A stretch of 64,000 nucleotides of DNA from Devosia sp. SD17-2 (GTDB lineage Bacteria > Pseudomonadota > Alphaproteobacteria > Rhizobiales > Devosiaceae): assembly GCF_029201565.1 (NCBI RefSeq), contig NZ_CP104002.1, positions 248,001 to 312,000 on the forward strand, in the 5' to 3' direction. Position numbers and translations under genes: made by a program. How positions within the stretch are numbered: position 1 is the first letter of the stretch; each line of letters begins with the position of its first letter. This document shows positions 28,070 to 36,097 of this stretch, one piece after another. Under the pieces are notes generated by a model. The model made no database searches. It worked only from the letters and a program-made list of their open reading frames with translations, and was not told where the DNA came from.

Positions 28070-28244
28070 CTTTCGTCCCCAATGTGCAATTCCGAGCGAA
28101 AGCTTACTCACGCCGGAAGCGCAAAGACAATCCCGGCCCGGGAACGGCACATGGGCCCCATGCATTGGTCAGGACCAGCAAGTGCTTGACGGGCGGGCGC
28201 GCTGGCCCCATCTACGGGCCGCACAGTTTTCTGAGGAGGCACAT

Positions 28245-29198
28245 ATGGTCGCCAAGATCTTCATCGACGGGGAAGCGGGTACAACGGGTCTGCAGATCCG
28301 GGAACGCCTTGCCGGTCGTCGCGACCTCGAAGTGCTCTCCATTGCCGCTGACAAGCGCAAGGACCAGGACGAGCGCAAGCGCCTGCTCAACGCTGCCGAT
28401 GTCGCCATCCTCTGCCTGCCCGACGAGGCAGCAAAGGAGAGCGTTAGCCTCATCGACAATGGCACCACCCGGGTCATCGATGCCTCCACCGCCTATCGCG
28501 TCGATCCCGACTGGACCTATGGCTTTGCCGAAATGGACAAGGGCCAGACCGAGGCCATCGCGAAGGCGCGCTTCGTTGCCAATCCCGGTTGCTGGCCCCA
28601 GGGCCTCATCGCCGGCCTGCGCCCGCTGATCGCCGCCGGTCTCGTGCCCGCCGATTTCCAGGCCATCTACCATGGCATTTCCGGCTATTCCGGCGGTGGC
28701 AAGCAGATGATCGCCGAATATGAGGCCGAAGGCGGAACGCCCAGCCAGTTCATGCCTTATGGCCTCACCTTCGCGCACAAGCATCTGCCCGAGATGACCG
28801 CCTATACCGGCCTTAAGTCGGCGCCGCTGTTCCAGCCCGTCGTCGGCAATTTCGCGCAGGGGATGACCACGTCCATCCCGCTGCAGCTCGGCACTTTTGC
28901 CAAGGTGCCGACAGGCGCCGAGATCCATGCTGCGCTGGCTGATTATTTCGCCGCCATCCCGGACAGTTTTGTGCGCGTCGCCGCCTATGATCCAGCGCTG
29001 GGCAAGACCGCTGCGCTCGATCCGCAGGCCCATAACGGCACCAATACGCTCACCCTGCATGTCTTTGCCAATGACAGCCGGGCCCAGGCCGCCATCCTTG
29101 CGGTCTACGACAATCTGGGCAAGGGTGCCTCTGGAGCCGCCGTCCAGAACCTCAATCTGATGCTGGGTGTATCCGCCAGCGAAAGCCTCGCCGCCTGA
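28245..29198 (+). CDS. argC: N-acetyl-gamma-glutamyl-phosphate reductase, type 2
   Basis: A 317-residue NADPH-dependent enzyme of arginine synthesis. It starts AKIFIDGEAGTTGLQIRERL, the short form typical of type 2 ArgC in alphaproteobacteria. The catalytic cysteine is in VANPGCWPQG near residue 117, and GISGYSGGGKQMI follows. GAGGAGG sits about seven bases upstream of the ATG at 28245; upstream in-frame codons are not family-like. It is followed closely by a small GNAT gene that may share its transcript. Confidence 0.97.
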   Translation: MVAKIFIDGEAGTTGLQIRERLAGRRDLEVLSIAADKRKDQDERKRLLNAADVAILCLPDEAAKESVSLIDNGTTRVIDASTAYRVDPDWTYGFAEMDKGQTEAIAKARFVANPGCWPQGLIAGLRPLIAAGLVPADFQAIYHGISGYSGGGKQMIAEYEAEGGTPSQFMPYGLTFAHKHLPEMTAYTGLKSAPLFQPVVGNFAQGMTTSIPLQLGTFAKVPTGAEIHAALADYFAAIPDSFVRVAAYDPALGKTAALDPQAHNGTNTLTLHVFANDSRAQAAILAVYDNLGKGASGAAVQNLNLMLGVSASESLAA

Positions 29199-29223
29199 CG
29201 GCAGGAGAAAGGGCCGCATAAAA

Positions 29224-29520
29224 ATGGCCGAGACGGAACTGAAGATCCTACGCGAAGAGGGCCCCACGCGGGGCCGCTACGTCATCCATCTGGCGCCCGG
29301 CGCCGAGGCGGAGATGACCTATCGCAAGGCGGGCGCTGGCCCGATGATCATCGATCACACCGGCGTCCCCACCGAGTATGAAGGTCGCGGCATCGCCCTG
29401 CGCCTCGTCAAGGCGGCCATCGCGGACGCCCAAGAGCAAAACTTCAAGATCAAGCCCGTCTGCCCCTACGTCGTCGCCCAATTCCGCCGCCACCCCGAGT
29501 GGGGCCTTTTGCTGGGCTAG
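29224..29520 (+). CDS. Small GNAT-like N-acetyltransferase (YidJ/COG2388 type)
   Basis: A 98-residue minimal GNAT domain. It contains AEMTYRKAGAGPMIIDHTGVPTEYEGRGIALRLV, where EGRGIA is the acetyl-CoA loop, and ends with KIKPVCPYVVAQFRRHPEW, a conserved C-terminal block of this short family. Family members are compact putative protein or peptide acetyltransferases without clear substrates. It lies 25 bases after argC on the same strand. Confidence 0.85.
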   Translation: MAETELKILREEGPTRGRYVIHLAPGAEAEMTYRKAGAGPMIIDHTGVPTEYEGRGIALRLVKAAIADAQEQNFKIKPVCPYVVAQFRRHPEWGLLLG

Positions 29521-29689
29521 ATTGAAAAATTGACGCTCACCGGCTCTGTTGAAATCGCTGACTGGGGAATTATCGCCAGCCGCGAGAGGACTTGGCTCCT
29601 GCTATCGACCGAGGGTTTCACCGAAACCATCCCATTTTTACGACATCGGTCGATTTGATCGCCCAATAAGAGTCCTGTCTAGAAACGCA

Positions 29690-30778
29690 ATGCCAATTCG
29701 ACAAAATGAAAAACTGCAGGCCTTGCAGGTCATGCGCGCTATTGCGGCTATCGGGGTTCTCCTTTGGCATGCCAGCATATTTATAGGCCCTTATGGTGAG
29801 GGCATTGGTACCGTCCTTTTTCACGCCCCATCCATTATTGGGGTGGATTTGTTCTTTGTCATTTGCGGGTTTGTTATCTACTTGTCGTCCACAAAAAGGA
29901 CGACGGCCGGTACTACCACAATCTCCCCCGCCGTGTTCCTGATAAAGCGCCTAGCGCGGATTCTTCCACTATATGTGACGTGTACGATAACGCTCTTTCT
30001 CATCGAGCAACATTCAGAGCGTCAGACGTGGGAGCTTCTGTTTCGTAGTCTTGCGTTCATCCCCGTTCATAACGCTGATCAGCCCAACATATTTTCTCCA
30101 ACCATGACCGTGGGCTGGTTGATCAACTACGAAGTCTATTTCTATTTCCTGTTTTCGGTCGCCCTGATGTTCGGCCAAAAATTCCGGAAGCCCCTCACAG
30201 CTTGGGCCGTGGTGATCTTCATAGCAGCCAGCTTGCTCGGTCAGGCACCAGCGATACTGCTTATCGTTACTCACCCGATCAATCTGCTGTTCCTGTCGGG
30301 CATCCTGCTCGGGGCCCTATATCGATCCGACGTCCGGTTTCCCGACAGAAAAATGGCCATTGCGGCAGTGGTTCTGGCGCCCGTTCCCATCCTGATCCAA
30401 TACATTGGAAAAATCGGCATAGAGCACGGTTTCGCTGGTGTAGGCGGATCCCTGGTTTTCATGCTTGCGCTGACGACCATCGCCGACAAGACGCTCAATA
30501 TGCGGTGCAACCGCGTTCTCACCTATCTCGGTGACATCTCCTATTCGATCTACCTGACCCATCCGATTGTCATGTGGGGCGTCATGTGGGCGAACGAGCG
30601 CTATGCCTGGGGCAACCCGATGAGCGGTTGGTTCTGTGTAGGCGTCACGCTTTTCGCGACCATCGCAGTTTCCGCCCTATCGTACCGCCTCATTGAAATG
30701 GGCATCAGCGTTCGTGCGAGGGAATGGGCTCTCGAAAAGCTCGCCGCGCGGAGCAGGCAAGCTTTGTCTGCGAGTTAG
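29690..30778 (+). CDS. Acyltransferase family 3 (OafA/YrhL-like) membrane protein
   Basis: A 362-residue membrane protein with about ten hydrophobic segments. The N-terminus ALQVMRAIAAIGVLLWHAS contains the R and H of the acyltransferase-3 motif, followed by GVDLFFVICGFVIYL, ARILPLYV and a C-terminal YSIYLTHPIVMW. Such proteins O-acetylate surface polysaccharides, lipid A or Nod-type glycans. The gene is visibly richer in A/T and uses rarer codons than its neighbours. It lies next to a tRNA gene and has no operon partner, features that suggest acquisition by transfer. The start at 29690 directly precedes the conserved block; the frame is open further upstream from 29549. Confidence 0.9.
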   Translation: MPIRQNEKLQALQVMRAIAAIGVLLWHASIFIGPYGEGIGTVLFHAPSIIGVDLFFVICGFVIYLSSTKRTTAGTTTISPAVFLIKRLARILPLYVTCTITLFLIEQHSERQTWELLFRSLAFIPVHNADQPNIFSPTMTVGWLINYEVYFYFLFSVALMFGQKFRKPLTAWAVVIFIAASLLGQAPAILLIVTHPINLLFLSGILLGALYRSDVRFPDRKMAIAAVVLAPVPILIQYIGKIGIEHGFAGVGGSLVFMLALTTIADKTLNMRCNRVLTYLGDISYSIYLTHPIVMWGVMWANERYAWGNPMSGWFCVGVTLFATIAVSALSYRLIEMGISVRAREWALEKLAARSRQALSAS

Positions 30779-30831
30779 AAGCGCCACTGCTCCTGACCCG
30801 CGGAAGTCTGTCGAGGTCTAATCGGAGTTGA

Positions 30832-30907
30832 TGGTGGAGCTGAGCGGGATCGAACCGCTGGCCTCGTCATTGCGAACGACGCGCTCTCCCAACTGAGCTA
30901 CAGCCCC
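30832..30907 (-). tRNA. tRNA-Ala (anticodon CGC)
   Basis: A full 76-base cloverleaf on the minus strand. The acceptor stem GGGGCTG/CAGCTCC has the G3-U70 wobble that identifies alanine tRNAs, with D arm GCTC...GAGC, anticodon loop TTCGCAA (anticodon CGC) and TTCGATC in the T loop. The 3' CCA is encoded. It reads GCG codons, which are frequent in this GC-rich genome. Confidence 0.97.
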
Positions 30908-30979
30908 ACACCGGGGCAAAGTATGATGCTAGTTTGGCCTGCCTCGCAAGAGGATTGCAGAGCGCTCACCCGGCCTTGA

Positions 30980-31306
30980 TCAGCCGGCGGAGAGCCAGCC
31001 CAAGGCGAGGCCGAGCCAGGCGCCGCCGAGCTTGAAGAGCGCGTCGAGTCCGCGTCCGTGGCGGCTGGGCTGCAGCATCTGCGCCAGTTCCAGGCCCACC
31101 GCGCCAATGGCGAGCAACGCCGCCGCCCAGAGAATGTGGCGCGGATAGGCGAGGCCGAAGAGTGCTCCGGCGAGGAAATAGGCCGCCCCGCGCTCCATGT
31201 TGACGGGCAGATGGGTCTGCGGGCGCAAGCCGATGGGCGAGAGCGTGGCGAAGATGATGACCGCCAGGGCCAGCCAGGCTGCAATGCGGAGGACGCGACG
31301 GTTCAT
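30980..31306 (-). CDS. VanZ-like membrane protein
   Basis: A 108-residue protein with three to four hydrophobic helices, resembling short VanZ-like proteins. ATLSPIGLRPQTHLPVNMERGAAYFLAGALFG near the N-terminus matches the family's conserved Pro/Glu/Phe pattern, and GLELAQMLQPSRHGRGLDALFKLGGAWLG is the second hallmark. VanZ itself gives low-level teicoplanin resistance, but these widespread short relatives have no defined role and resistance is not implied. It is transcribed in the same direction as the SDR gene upstream, with five bases between them. Confidence 0.85.
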   Translation of the reverse strand: MNRRVLRIAAWLALAVIIFATLSPIGLRPQTHLPVNMERGAAYFLAGALFGLAYPRHILWAAALLAIGAVGLELAQMLQPSRHGRGLDALFKLGGAWLGLALGWLSAG

Positions 31307-31311
31307 GCGTT

Positions 31312-32340
31312 TTACACCAGCCCGCGCTCAATAAGGGAGGCGGCTGTTGCCAGTAGTGCCTGGCGCGCCGGAACGAGGGGCCGACCGATCAGTGCTGTCG
31401 CTGCCGTCGAGTCGAGTTCCTTGGGGTGGCTCAGCTCGCCGATATTGTCGCGCACGTCGTGGTCGACAAGCGCATAGAGCCGCACGGCCCAATCGGGCAG
31501 GGAGAGGCGCGGCAGGCGGCGATCCGGATATTTTTCCCGCAGGATATTCGCCGTTTCGAGCAGCCAAAGCGTTTCCGCTCCCATGGGGAAGCGCTTGCCG
31601 CCCGCGTCCTGCGCTGTGATGGCAGCGACATGGGCCTCGGCGATGTCGCGGACGTCGACAATGGTCAGGGGAATGTTCGGGGCCGCCGGCACGGAGCCAT
31701 CCAGCAGGCGCTGGATGATCGTGACCGAGGTCCCCGGATCCTCGTCGAGCAGGGGCCCGAAGATGATGCTGGGGTTGATGACCACCAGATCGTCATGGCG
31801 TCCGGCGGCGTCCATGATCTCCCAGGCGCGCAACTCGGCCAGCGTCTTTGATTTCTGATAGGGGGTGACGGCGCGGCCCTCGAGGTTGGTCCAGTCATCC
31901 GGCCCGAAAGGTCTGGTGCGGCCCTTGTCGTGGCCATAGGCCATGGCAGCCATGGAGGAGGTGAGGATGATCCGTTCGACACCGGAACGCAGTGCCGCAT
32001 TCAGCGCCCGTTCGGTGCCCTCCACTGCCGGGCGGATCAGCTCCGAGGGGTCTTTCGGGGTCTGGATGAGGAAGGGGGATGCTGAATGGAGCAGTGTGGT
32101 GCAACCCACCATGGCCGCGTCCCAGCCAGTGTCGGAGAGCAGGTCGAGCGCCACGAATTCAAGCCCGGTGACATCGGCACCCGCCGCCGCCAGCGTCCGC
32201 CGAACCTTCTCGGCACGATCAAGCGAGCGCACGCTGCCGCGCACGGCAAATCCGGCTTTGAGTAGGGCGAGGGCGATGTGTCCGCCCAAAAACCCGGATA
32301 TTCCGGTCAGCAGCACGCGCTGGCTGGATCTGTCTGTCAT
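31312..32340 (-). CDS. NAD(P)-dependent SDR epimerase/aldehyde reductase-like
   Basis: A 342-residue extended short-chain dehydrogenase. The Rossmann motif is TGISGFLGGHIA (about residue 13), the active-site tyrosine and lysine are in PYQKSKTLAE, and the YxxxK spacing is correct. The overall pattern (SASPF, then VNPSIIFGPLLDEDPGTS) is like dihydroflavonol/methylglyoxal-type reductases. The substrate is unknown. Its ATG overlaps the stop of the upstream Gfo/Idh/MocA gene (TGATG), so the two are translated together and may act on related carbonyl or sugar substrates. Confidence 0.9.
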   Translation of the reverse strand: MTDRSSQRVLLTGISGFLGGHIALALLKAGFAVRGSVRSLDRAEKVRRTLAAAGADVTGLEFVALDLLSDTGWDAAMVGCTTLLHSASPFLIQTPKDPSELIRPAVEGTERALNAALRSGVERIILTSSMAAMAYGHDKGRTRPFGPDDWTNLEGRAVTPYQKSKTLAELRAWEIMDAAGRHDDLVVINPSIIFGPLLDEDPGTSVTIIQRLLDGSVPAAPNIPLTIVDVRDIAEAHVAAITAQDAGGKRFPMGAETLWLLETANILREKYPDRRLPRLSLPDWAVRLYALVDHDVRDNIGELSHPKELDSTAATALIGRPLVPARQALLATAASLIERGLV

Positions 32341-33365
32341 CAACTCGGTCTTTCTAATCGCGCCACGCGCGCCCAGGCGCCGGTCTTCTCGCTCTCGAAG
32401 ATGGCGTCCAGCACTTTCATCGAGGCAATCGCATCCTCAATGCCCCAGGGCAGGGTGGTGTTCCCCAGAACGGCCTGGGCAAAGGCCTCGGCCTGTTCGG
32501 TATATTGATCGCAGGCGGGCAGGATTTCGCGGCGTGCCAGAGATCCGTCAAAGGGGCCGCCCGCATCGATGGTGATCGCCGTCCGTTCGTCAGGCGGGGC
32601 ATTATAGGGGATGATCAGCTCGAGCTTGGCCTTGGTCCCTAATACCTGCACGCGCTGGTGGCCCACGGCCTGGGTCGAGCAGGTGAAATTCAATTGCCGT
32701 CCGCCGCCGAAATCCATCATCACGCTGGCCAGCCGGTCGGTGCCGAATTTTTCGTCGCGCTCGACCAGCGACACCACCCGCTCCGGTTCGCTCTCATAGA
32801 GGAAACGGCCGGTGGTTACGGGGTAGCAGCCGATATCCAGCAGGCCCCCGCCGCCGATGTCGGCCATATTGCGCACATTATTGGGGTCGGCGTTGAAATA
32901 GGAAAACACCGCATTGATGGCGCGGATTTCGCCCAGTTCGCCCGAGCGGATGATCTCGCGGGCCCGCAGCCACTGCGGATGAAACCGGATCATGAAGGCT
33001 TCGAGCACGATTTTGCCCGGCGCGCAGTCGCGCAGCCCTTCGGCCTCGGCGGCAGTGATGGCGATGGGCTTTTCGCACAGCACATGCTTGCCGGCCTTTG
33101 TGGCGGCGACAGTCAGCGGCACATGCAGGTGGTTGGGCAGGGGATTGTAGATGACGTCGATATCGGGATCGGCCAGCAGCGCCTCGTAGGAGCCGTGGGC
33201 GCGGGCAATGCCAAGAGTTTTGGCGGCCGCTTCGGCCTTGTCATAGTCGCGCGAGGCAATCGCCACGACTTCCGACCTTGGCGACTTCTGGATCGCCGGA
33301 ATGACCTTTTGCATCCCGATATTGGCCGTCGATAAAATGCCCCAGCGCACCTTCTTCTGCGTCAT
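32340..33365 (-). CDS. Gfo/Idh/MocA family oxidoreductase
   Basis: A 341-residue dehydrogenase: N-terminal Rossmann domain (RWGILSTANIGMQKVIPAI), YNPLPNHLHVPLT, then the CEKPIAI motif with the catalytic Lys near residue 96. The C-terminal sheet domain includes GGGLLDIGCYPV, where H is replaced by Y near the usual catalytic GxxxDxGxH motif. The family oxidises or reduces sugars, inositols and pseudo-sugars. It is first in a three-gene run with the SDR and VanZ-like genes. Substrate unknown. Confidence 0.93.
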   Translation of the reverse strand: MTQKKVRWGILSTANIGMQKVIPAIQKSPRSEVVAIASRDYDKAEAAAKTLGIARAHGSYEALLADPDIDVIYNPLPNHLHVPLTVAATKAGKHVLCEKPIAITAAEAEGLRDCAPGKIVLEAFMIRFHPQWLRAREIIRSGELGEIRAINAVFSYFNADPNNVRNMADIGGGGLLDIGCYPVTTGRFLYESEPERVVSLVERDEKFGTDRLASVMMDFGGGRQLNFTCSTQAVGHQRVQVLGTKAKLELIIPYNAPPDERTAITIDAGGPFDGSLARREILPACDQYTEQAEAFAQAVLGNTTLPWGIEDAIASMKVLDAIFESEKTGAWARVARLERPS

Positions 33366-33575
33366 GCCACTGCTCCCTCATCTGCCCATCGATTGGGCCC
33401 CCAGCGACCATGCTTTAAAGGCCGGCCGGGGTCAAAGCCAAGCTGGCTTCACGCAAGTGTCAGTCGGCACCATTAACCCCCGGCCCAATATGCCTCCTTC
33501 TTGCCGGTATCCTTGTGTTAACGTCGGCTTAACCGGCAGAGACCGGACCAGACGCGACGGGGGCGCTCCACACAC

Positions 33576-34919
33576 ATGCAGCTCAAGCCAAACGCCTATC
33601 GCCTCCAGGAAACGGTGCGCGGCGTCGAAACCATGTCGCGTTTTGCGCTGGCCGTGCTGGCGCTGGCTTCAGGCGTCTATACCTATCTCGGGGTGCGGGG
33701 CCTTCTCGATGGCTCGGCCAGCTTCGTCTTTTTCGCCGCCATCATCTATTCGGCTGCCGTCTCGGTCGCGATCTACGCCTTCTGGACTTATATGATGCGC
33801 TTCGTGCCGCTGGTGACGAGCGCCGCGCAGCGCCTCGCGCTCTTTGCCACCATGGCCATTGGCTGCGGCATGATCATCGCCATGAGCTCCTGGCTCAATG
33901 CGGCGGCGCTCGCAGGTTCGGCCGCGCTTGAGCAGCACATGGCCGTCACCCTGCAAGGCTATGCCGAAGATCTCGACAAGGCCCATGCCAATGCGCTGGC
34001 GAGCCAGAGCCTCCTCCCCGACGTGCAGCGGGCCGCCGAACGCTTTGCGGGCCTCGCGCAGGACGAGCGCGAGAGCGGGGCGCTGACCGGCACCCAGGGC
34101 TCGGGCAGCGTCGTGCAATTGCTCACCCAGATGAGCGCGCAGATGAACCAGCTGGGCACCACCATTTCCGGCTCTCGCAGTGAGGTTGCCAGCCTCTTTG
34201 CCCAGGGCTCGGAACGTCTCGCGGCCATGCGCGAGCTCGTTTCAACGCCCGGTACGATCGAGCCGCGCACTGACGGTTTCCAAGCCGAGGCGGTGCAGCT
34301 TTCCGCCATCATCGCCGCCCTGCAGCAGACCGATGTGGCTGCCTCGGTCAAACGCGCTTCGGCTGATCTGGCCGCCGGTTTCATTGCGCCAATTGCCGAT
34401 GGCCAGTCTGCCGACCTCGCCAATCGGCAGGATCGCGTCATGGAAACCGTCCGCGCCTCCGTCGCCGCTCAGTCGGCAGCGCTCACTGCGGCGGCCGATG
34501 AAATCCTCGCTACCCCGGCGGTCGAGCCGCGCCGCTATGTGCCGCTCTCCTCGGCCGAAGCGGTTATCCGCTACTGGAGCGATTTCATCCCGTCCTGGGC
34601 AGGCGCCATTTCCATTGACCTCCTGCCGGTCGTGCTCGTCCTCGTGCTGATGATCGTCCATGACGCCATGCGCCGCGAAACTGAGACATTGGACGCTGAC
34701 GACACTATCACTGCCGCCGAAATGCTGCGGGCGATGGCGCTCTACCGGCGCATGGAAACGGCAGGGATGGCTCCGGCCGAGCCGCTTCGACCGGCACCTG
34801 CCGAAAGCGCGCCCCAGCCGGAGGACCCGCTTCCTGCCGTTGCAACTAGCGAAGAAGCCATCGTCACCCCGATCGACAGCGCCCAGCGCAAGCGGGGCGA
34901 GGGGCAGCGCCCGGCATGA
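33576..34919 (+). CDS. Membrane protein of unknown function with long Ala-rich helical region
   Basis: A 447-residue protein I do not recognise. Three N-terminal hydrophobic helices lie within the first 120 residues (RFALAVLALASGVYTYLGV, FVFFAAIIYSAAVSVAIYAF, then ALFATMAIGCGMIIAMSSWL). A long Ala/Gln/Ser-rich, probably helical extracytoplasmic region (about 125-320) follows with no enzymatic motif. One more hydrophobic helix (IDLLPVVLVLVLMIVHDAM) precedes a Pro/Ala-rich cytoplasmic tail. The shape recalls chemoreceptor-like or sensor proteins without a signalling module. The stop overlaps the start of the ClpP-fold gene (ATGA), so the two are produced together and may function as a complex. 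Confidence 0.75.
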   Translation: MQLKPNAYRLQETVRGVETMSRFALAVLALASGVYTYLGVRGLLDGSASFVFFAAIIYSAAVSVAIYAFWTYMMRFVPLVTSAAQRLALFATMAIGCGMIIAMSSWLNAAALAGSAALEQHMAVTLQGYAEDLDKAHANALASQSLLPDVQRAAERFAGLAQDERESGALTGTQGSGSVVQLLTQMSAQMNQLGTTISGSRSEVASLFAQGSERLAAMRELVSTPGTIEPRTDGFQAEAVQLSAIIAALQQTDVAASVKRASADLAAGFIAPIADGQSADLANRQDRVMETVRASVAAQSAALTAAADEILATPAVEPRRYVPLSSAEAVIRYWSDFIPSWAGAISIDLLPVVLVLVLMIVHDAMRRETETLDADDTITAAEMLRAMALYRRMETAGMAPAEPLRPAPAESAPQPEDPLPAVATSEEAIVTPIDSAQRKRGEGQRPA

Positions 34920-35728
34920 AGACAGAGGCCAATGCCCGCAGGGACAGCCAGACCTCCAGCGGGATTTTGGGGGCGCTGGCCGCCATCGAGGACGGCGCAA
35001 TCCTGCGCTTTGCCTTCTTTGCCCTCCTCGCCGGCACGGCCAGCGTGCTCTATGTCGACTACACCGAGCTGACCGCCGATGAGGGGCTTGCCGTCCAATA
35101 TGCGCCCCAGCCCATATTGCCACCGGCCCAGCCGACCGAGGGTGTCCGGGGCCGGCCCATGCCGACCATCACCACTGCACCCGATCTGCTCAACGCGCCG
35201 CTGACCATCACGCTGGCGCCGGGCGGAGAATTGCGCCTGACCGGCACGATCGATCCCGGGTCTGCATCACGATTTGCCGACGAGATTGCCGCTCGTGGCG
35301 AATATGTCCAGACTGTTGTTCTCGATTCGCCCGGAGGTTCTGTGATGGACGCGCTGGAGATCGGCGCCCTCATTCAAGACAAGGCACTCGCGACCAAAGT
35401 GGCCGCCGGGCACATGTGTGCCTCGTCCTGCCCCATCATCTTTGCCTCGGGTGCGGAGCGCCGCGCCAGTGCCGAGGCGGCAATCGGTGTTCATCAGGTC
35501 TATGCCGCCAGTCTTGGCAGCGATGCGGTTGATGCCCTGCGTATTGCCGGGGCAGCCATGTCGGACGCTCAGAAGATCACTGCGGAAATTACCCGCCATC
35601 TCAACCAGACCGGCGTCGATCCCGAGATGTGGCTCTATGCGCTCGAGACGCCGCCCGACCGGCTCTATTATTTTTCCGCCGCGGAAATGGAGCGTCTCAA
35701 ACTCGTCACCGAATTCGAGGAAAGTTGA
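34916..35728 (+). CDS. ClpP/crotonase-fold periplasmic protein (COG3904-like)
   Basis: A 270-residue protein with an N-terminal membrane anchor (FAFFALLAGTASVLYVDY, about residues 32-50), a proline-rich linker and a ClpP-like domain. The domain contains VVLDSPGGSVMDALEIG, then AAGHMCASSCPIIFASGAERRASAEAAIGVHQVYA, where the Ser of CASSC and the His of GVHQVY correspond to the predicted catalytic serine and histidine. Cys flanks the Ser on both sides. It could be a membrane-tethered serine protease, or an inactive fold. It is translationally coupled to the preceding membrane protein. No closer function can be given. Confidence 0.8.
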   Translation: MKTEANARRDSQTSSGILGALAAIEDGAILRFAFFALLAGTASVLYVDYTELTADEGLAVQYAPQPILPPAQPTEGVRGRPMPTITTAPDLLNAPLTITLAPGGELRLTGTIDPGSASRFADEIAARGEYVQTVVLDSPGGSVMDALEIGALIQDKALATKVAAGHMCASSCPIIFASGAERRASAEAAIGVHQVYAASLGSDAVDALRIAGAAMSDAQKITAEITRHLNQTGVDPEMWLYALETPPDRLYYFSAAEMERLKLVTEFEES

Positions 35729-35815
35729 AAGTTAGGAGCGGGAACCGGGGTCTTAACCCACCCGTTTCGTTGAGAGTACAAAGTAAACTGCAGTGGAGGG
35801 GAGGCCACATCCATT

Positions 35816-36094
35816 ATGTCCCATACACACACCTTGACCCGTCACCGGGATATTCAAAGCTGGGTTATAGGCCGCAAGGGTAGCCCGGCGATTGCGCTGG
35901 TGCCCGACAGGTTCGGCACACGCCGCGCCCAGCTGCTGCTGCGCTTTGCCAAAAGCCACGGGATGACAGTTGATGACGGCATGAGCCCATGCTCATGGAC
36001 TGCCTGGCTGGCCGAGCTCGATCGCCAGCAGCTGGCGCTGCGCATCAATCCCGAAGGCGATTACGAACTGGTGTCGCGCTCGACACTGCACTAG
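35816..36094 (+). CDS. Hypothetical protein, 92 aa
   Basis: An unrecognised 92-residue protein without signal peptide or membrane helix. It is basic in the first half, with RHRDIQSWVIGRKGSPAIALVPD and TRRAQLLLRFAKSH, and contains a WTAWLAELDRQQLALRINPEGDY segment. GGAGGGGAGG lies upstream, though at a longer than ideal spacing. Codon use matches its neighbours, which favours a real gene. It ends three bases from the convergent diguanylate cyclase. Confidence 0.6.
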   Translation: MSHTHTLTRHRDIQSWVIGRKGSPAIALVPDRFGTRRAQLLLRFAKSHGMTVDDGMSPCSWTAWLAELDRQQLALRINPEGDYELVSRSTLH

Positions 36095-36097
36095 CCC

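Noticed and set aside
30980..31306. VanZ-like gene considered as glycopeptide resistance
   Set aside because: No van cluster is present, and short VanZ-like proteins are common without resistance.
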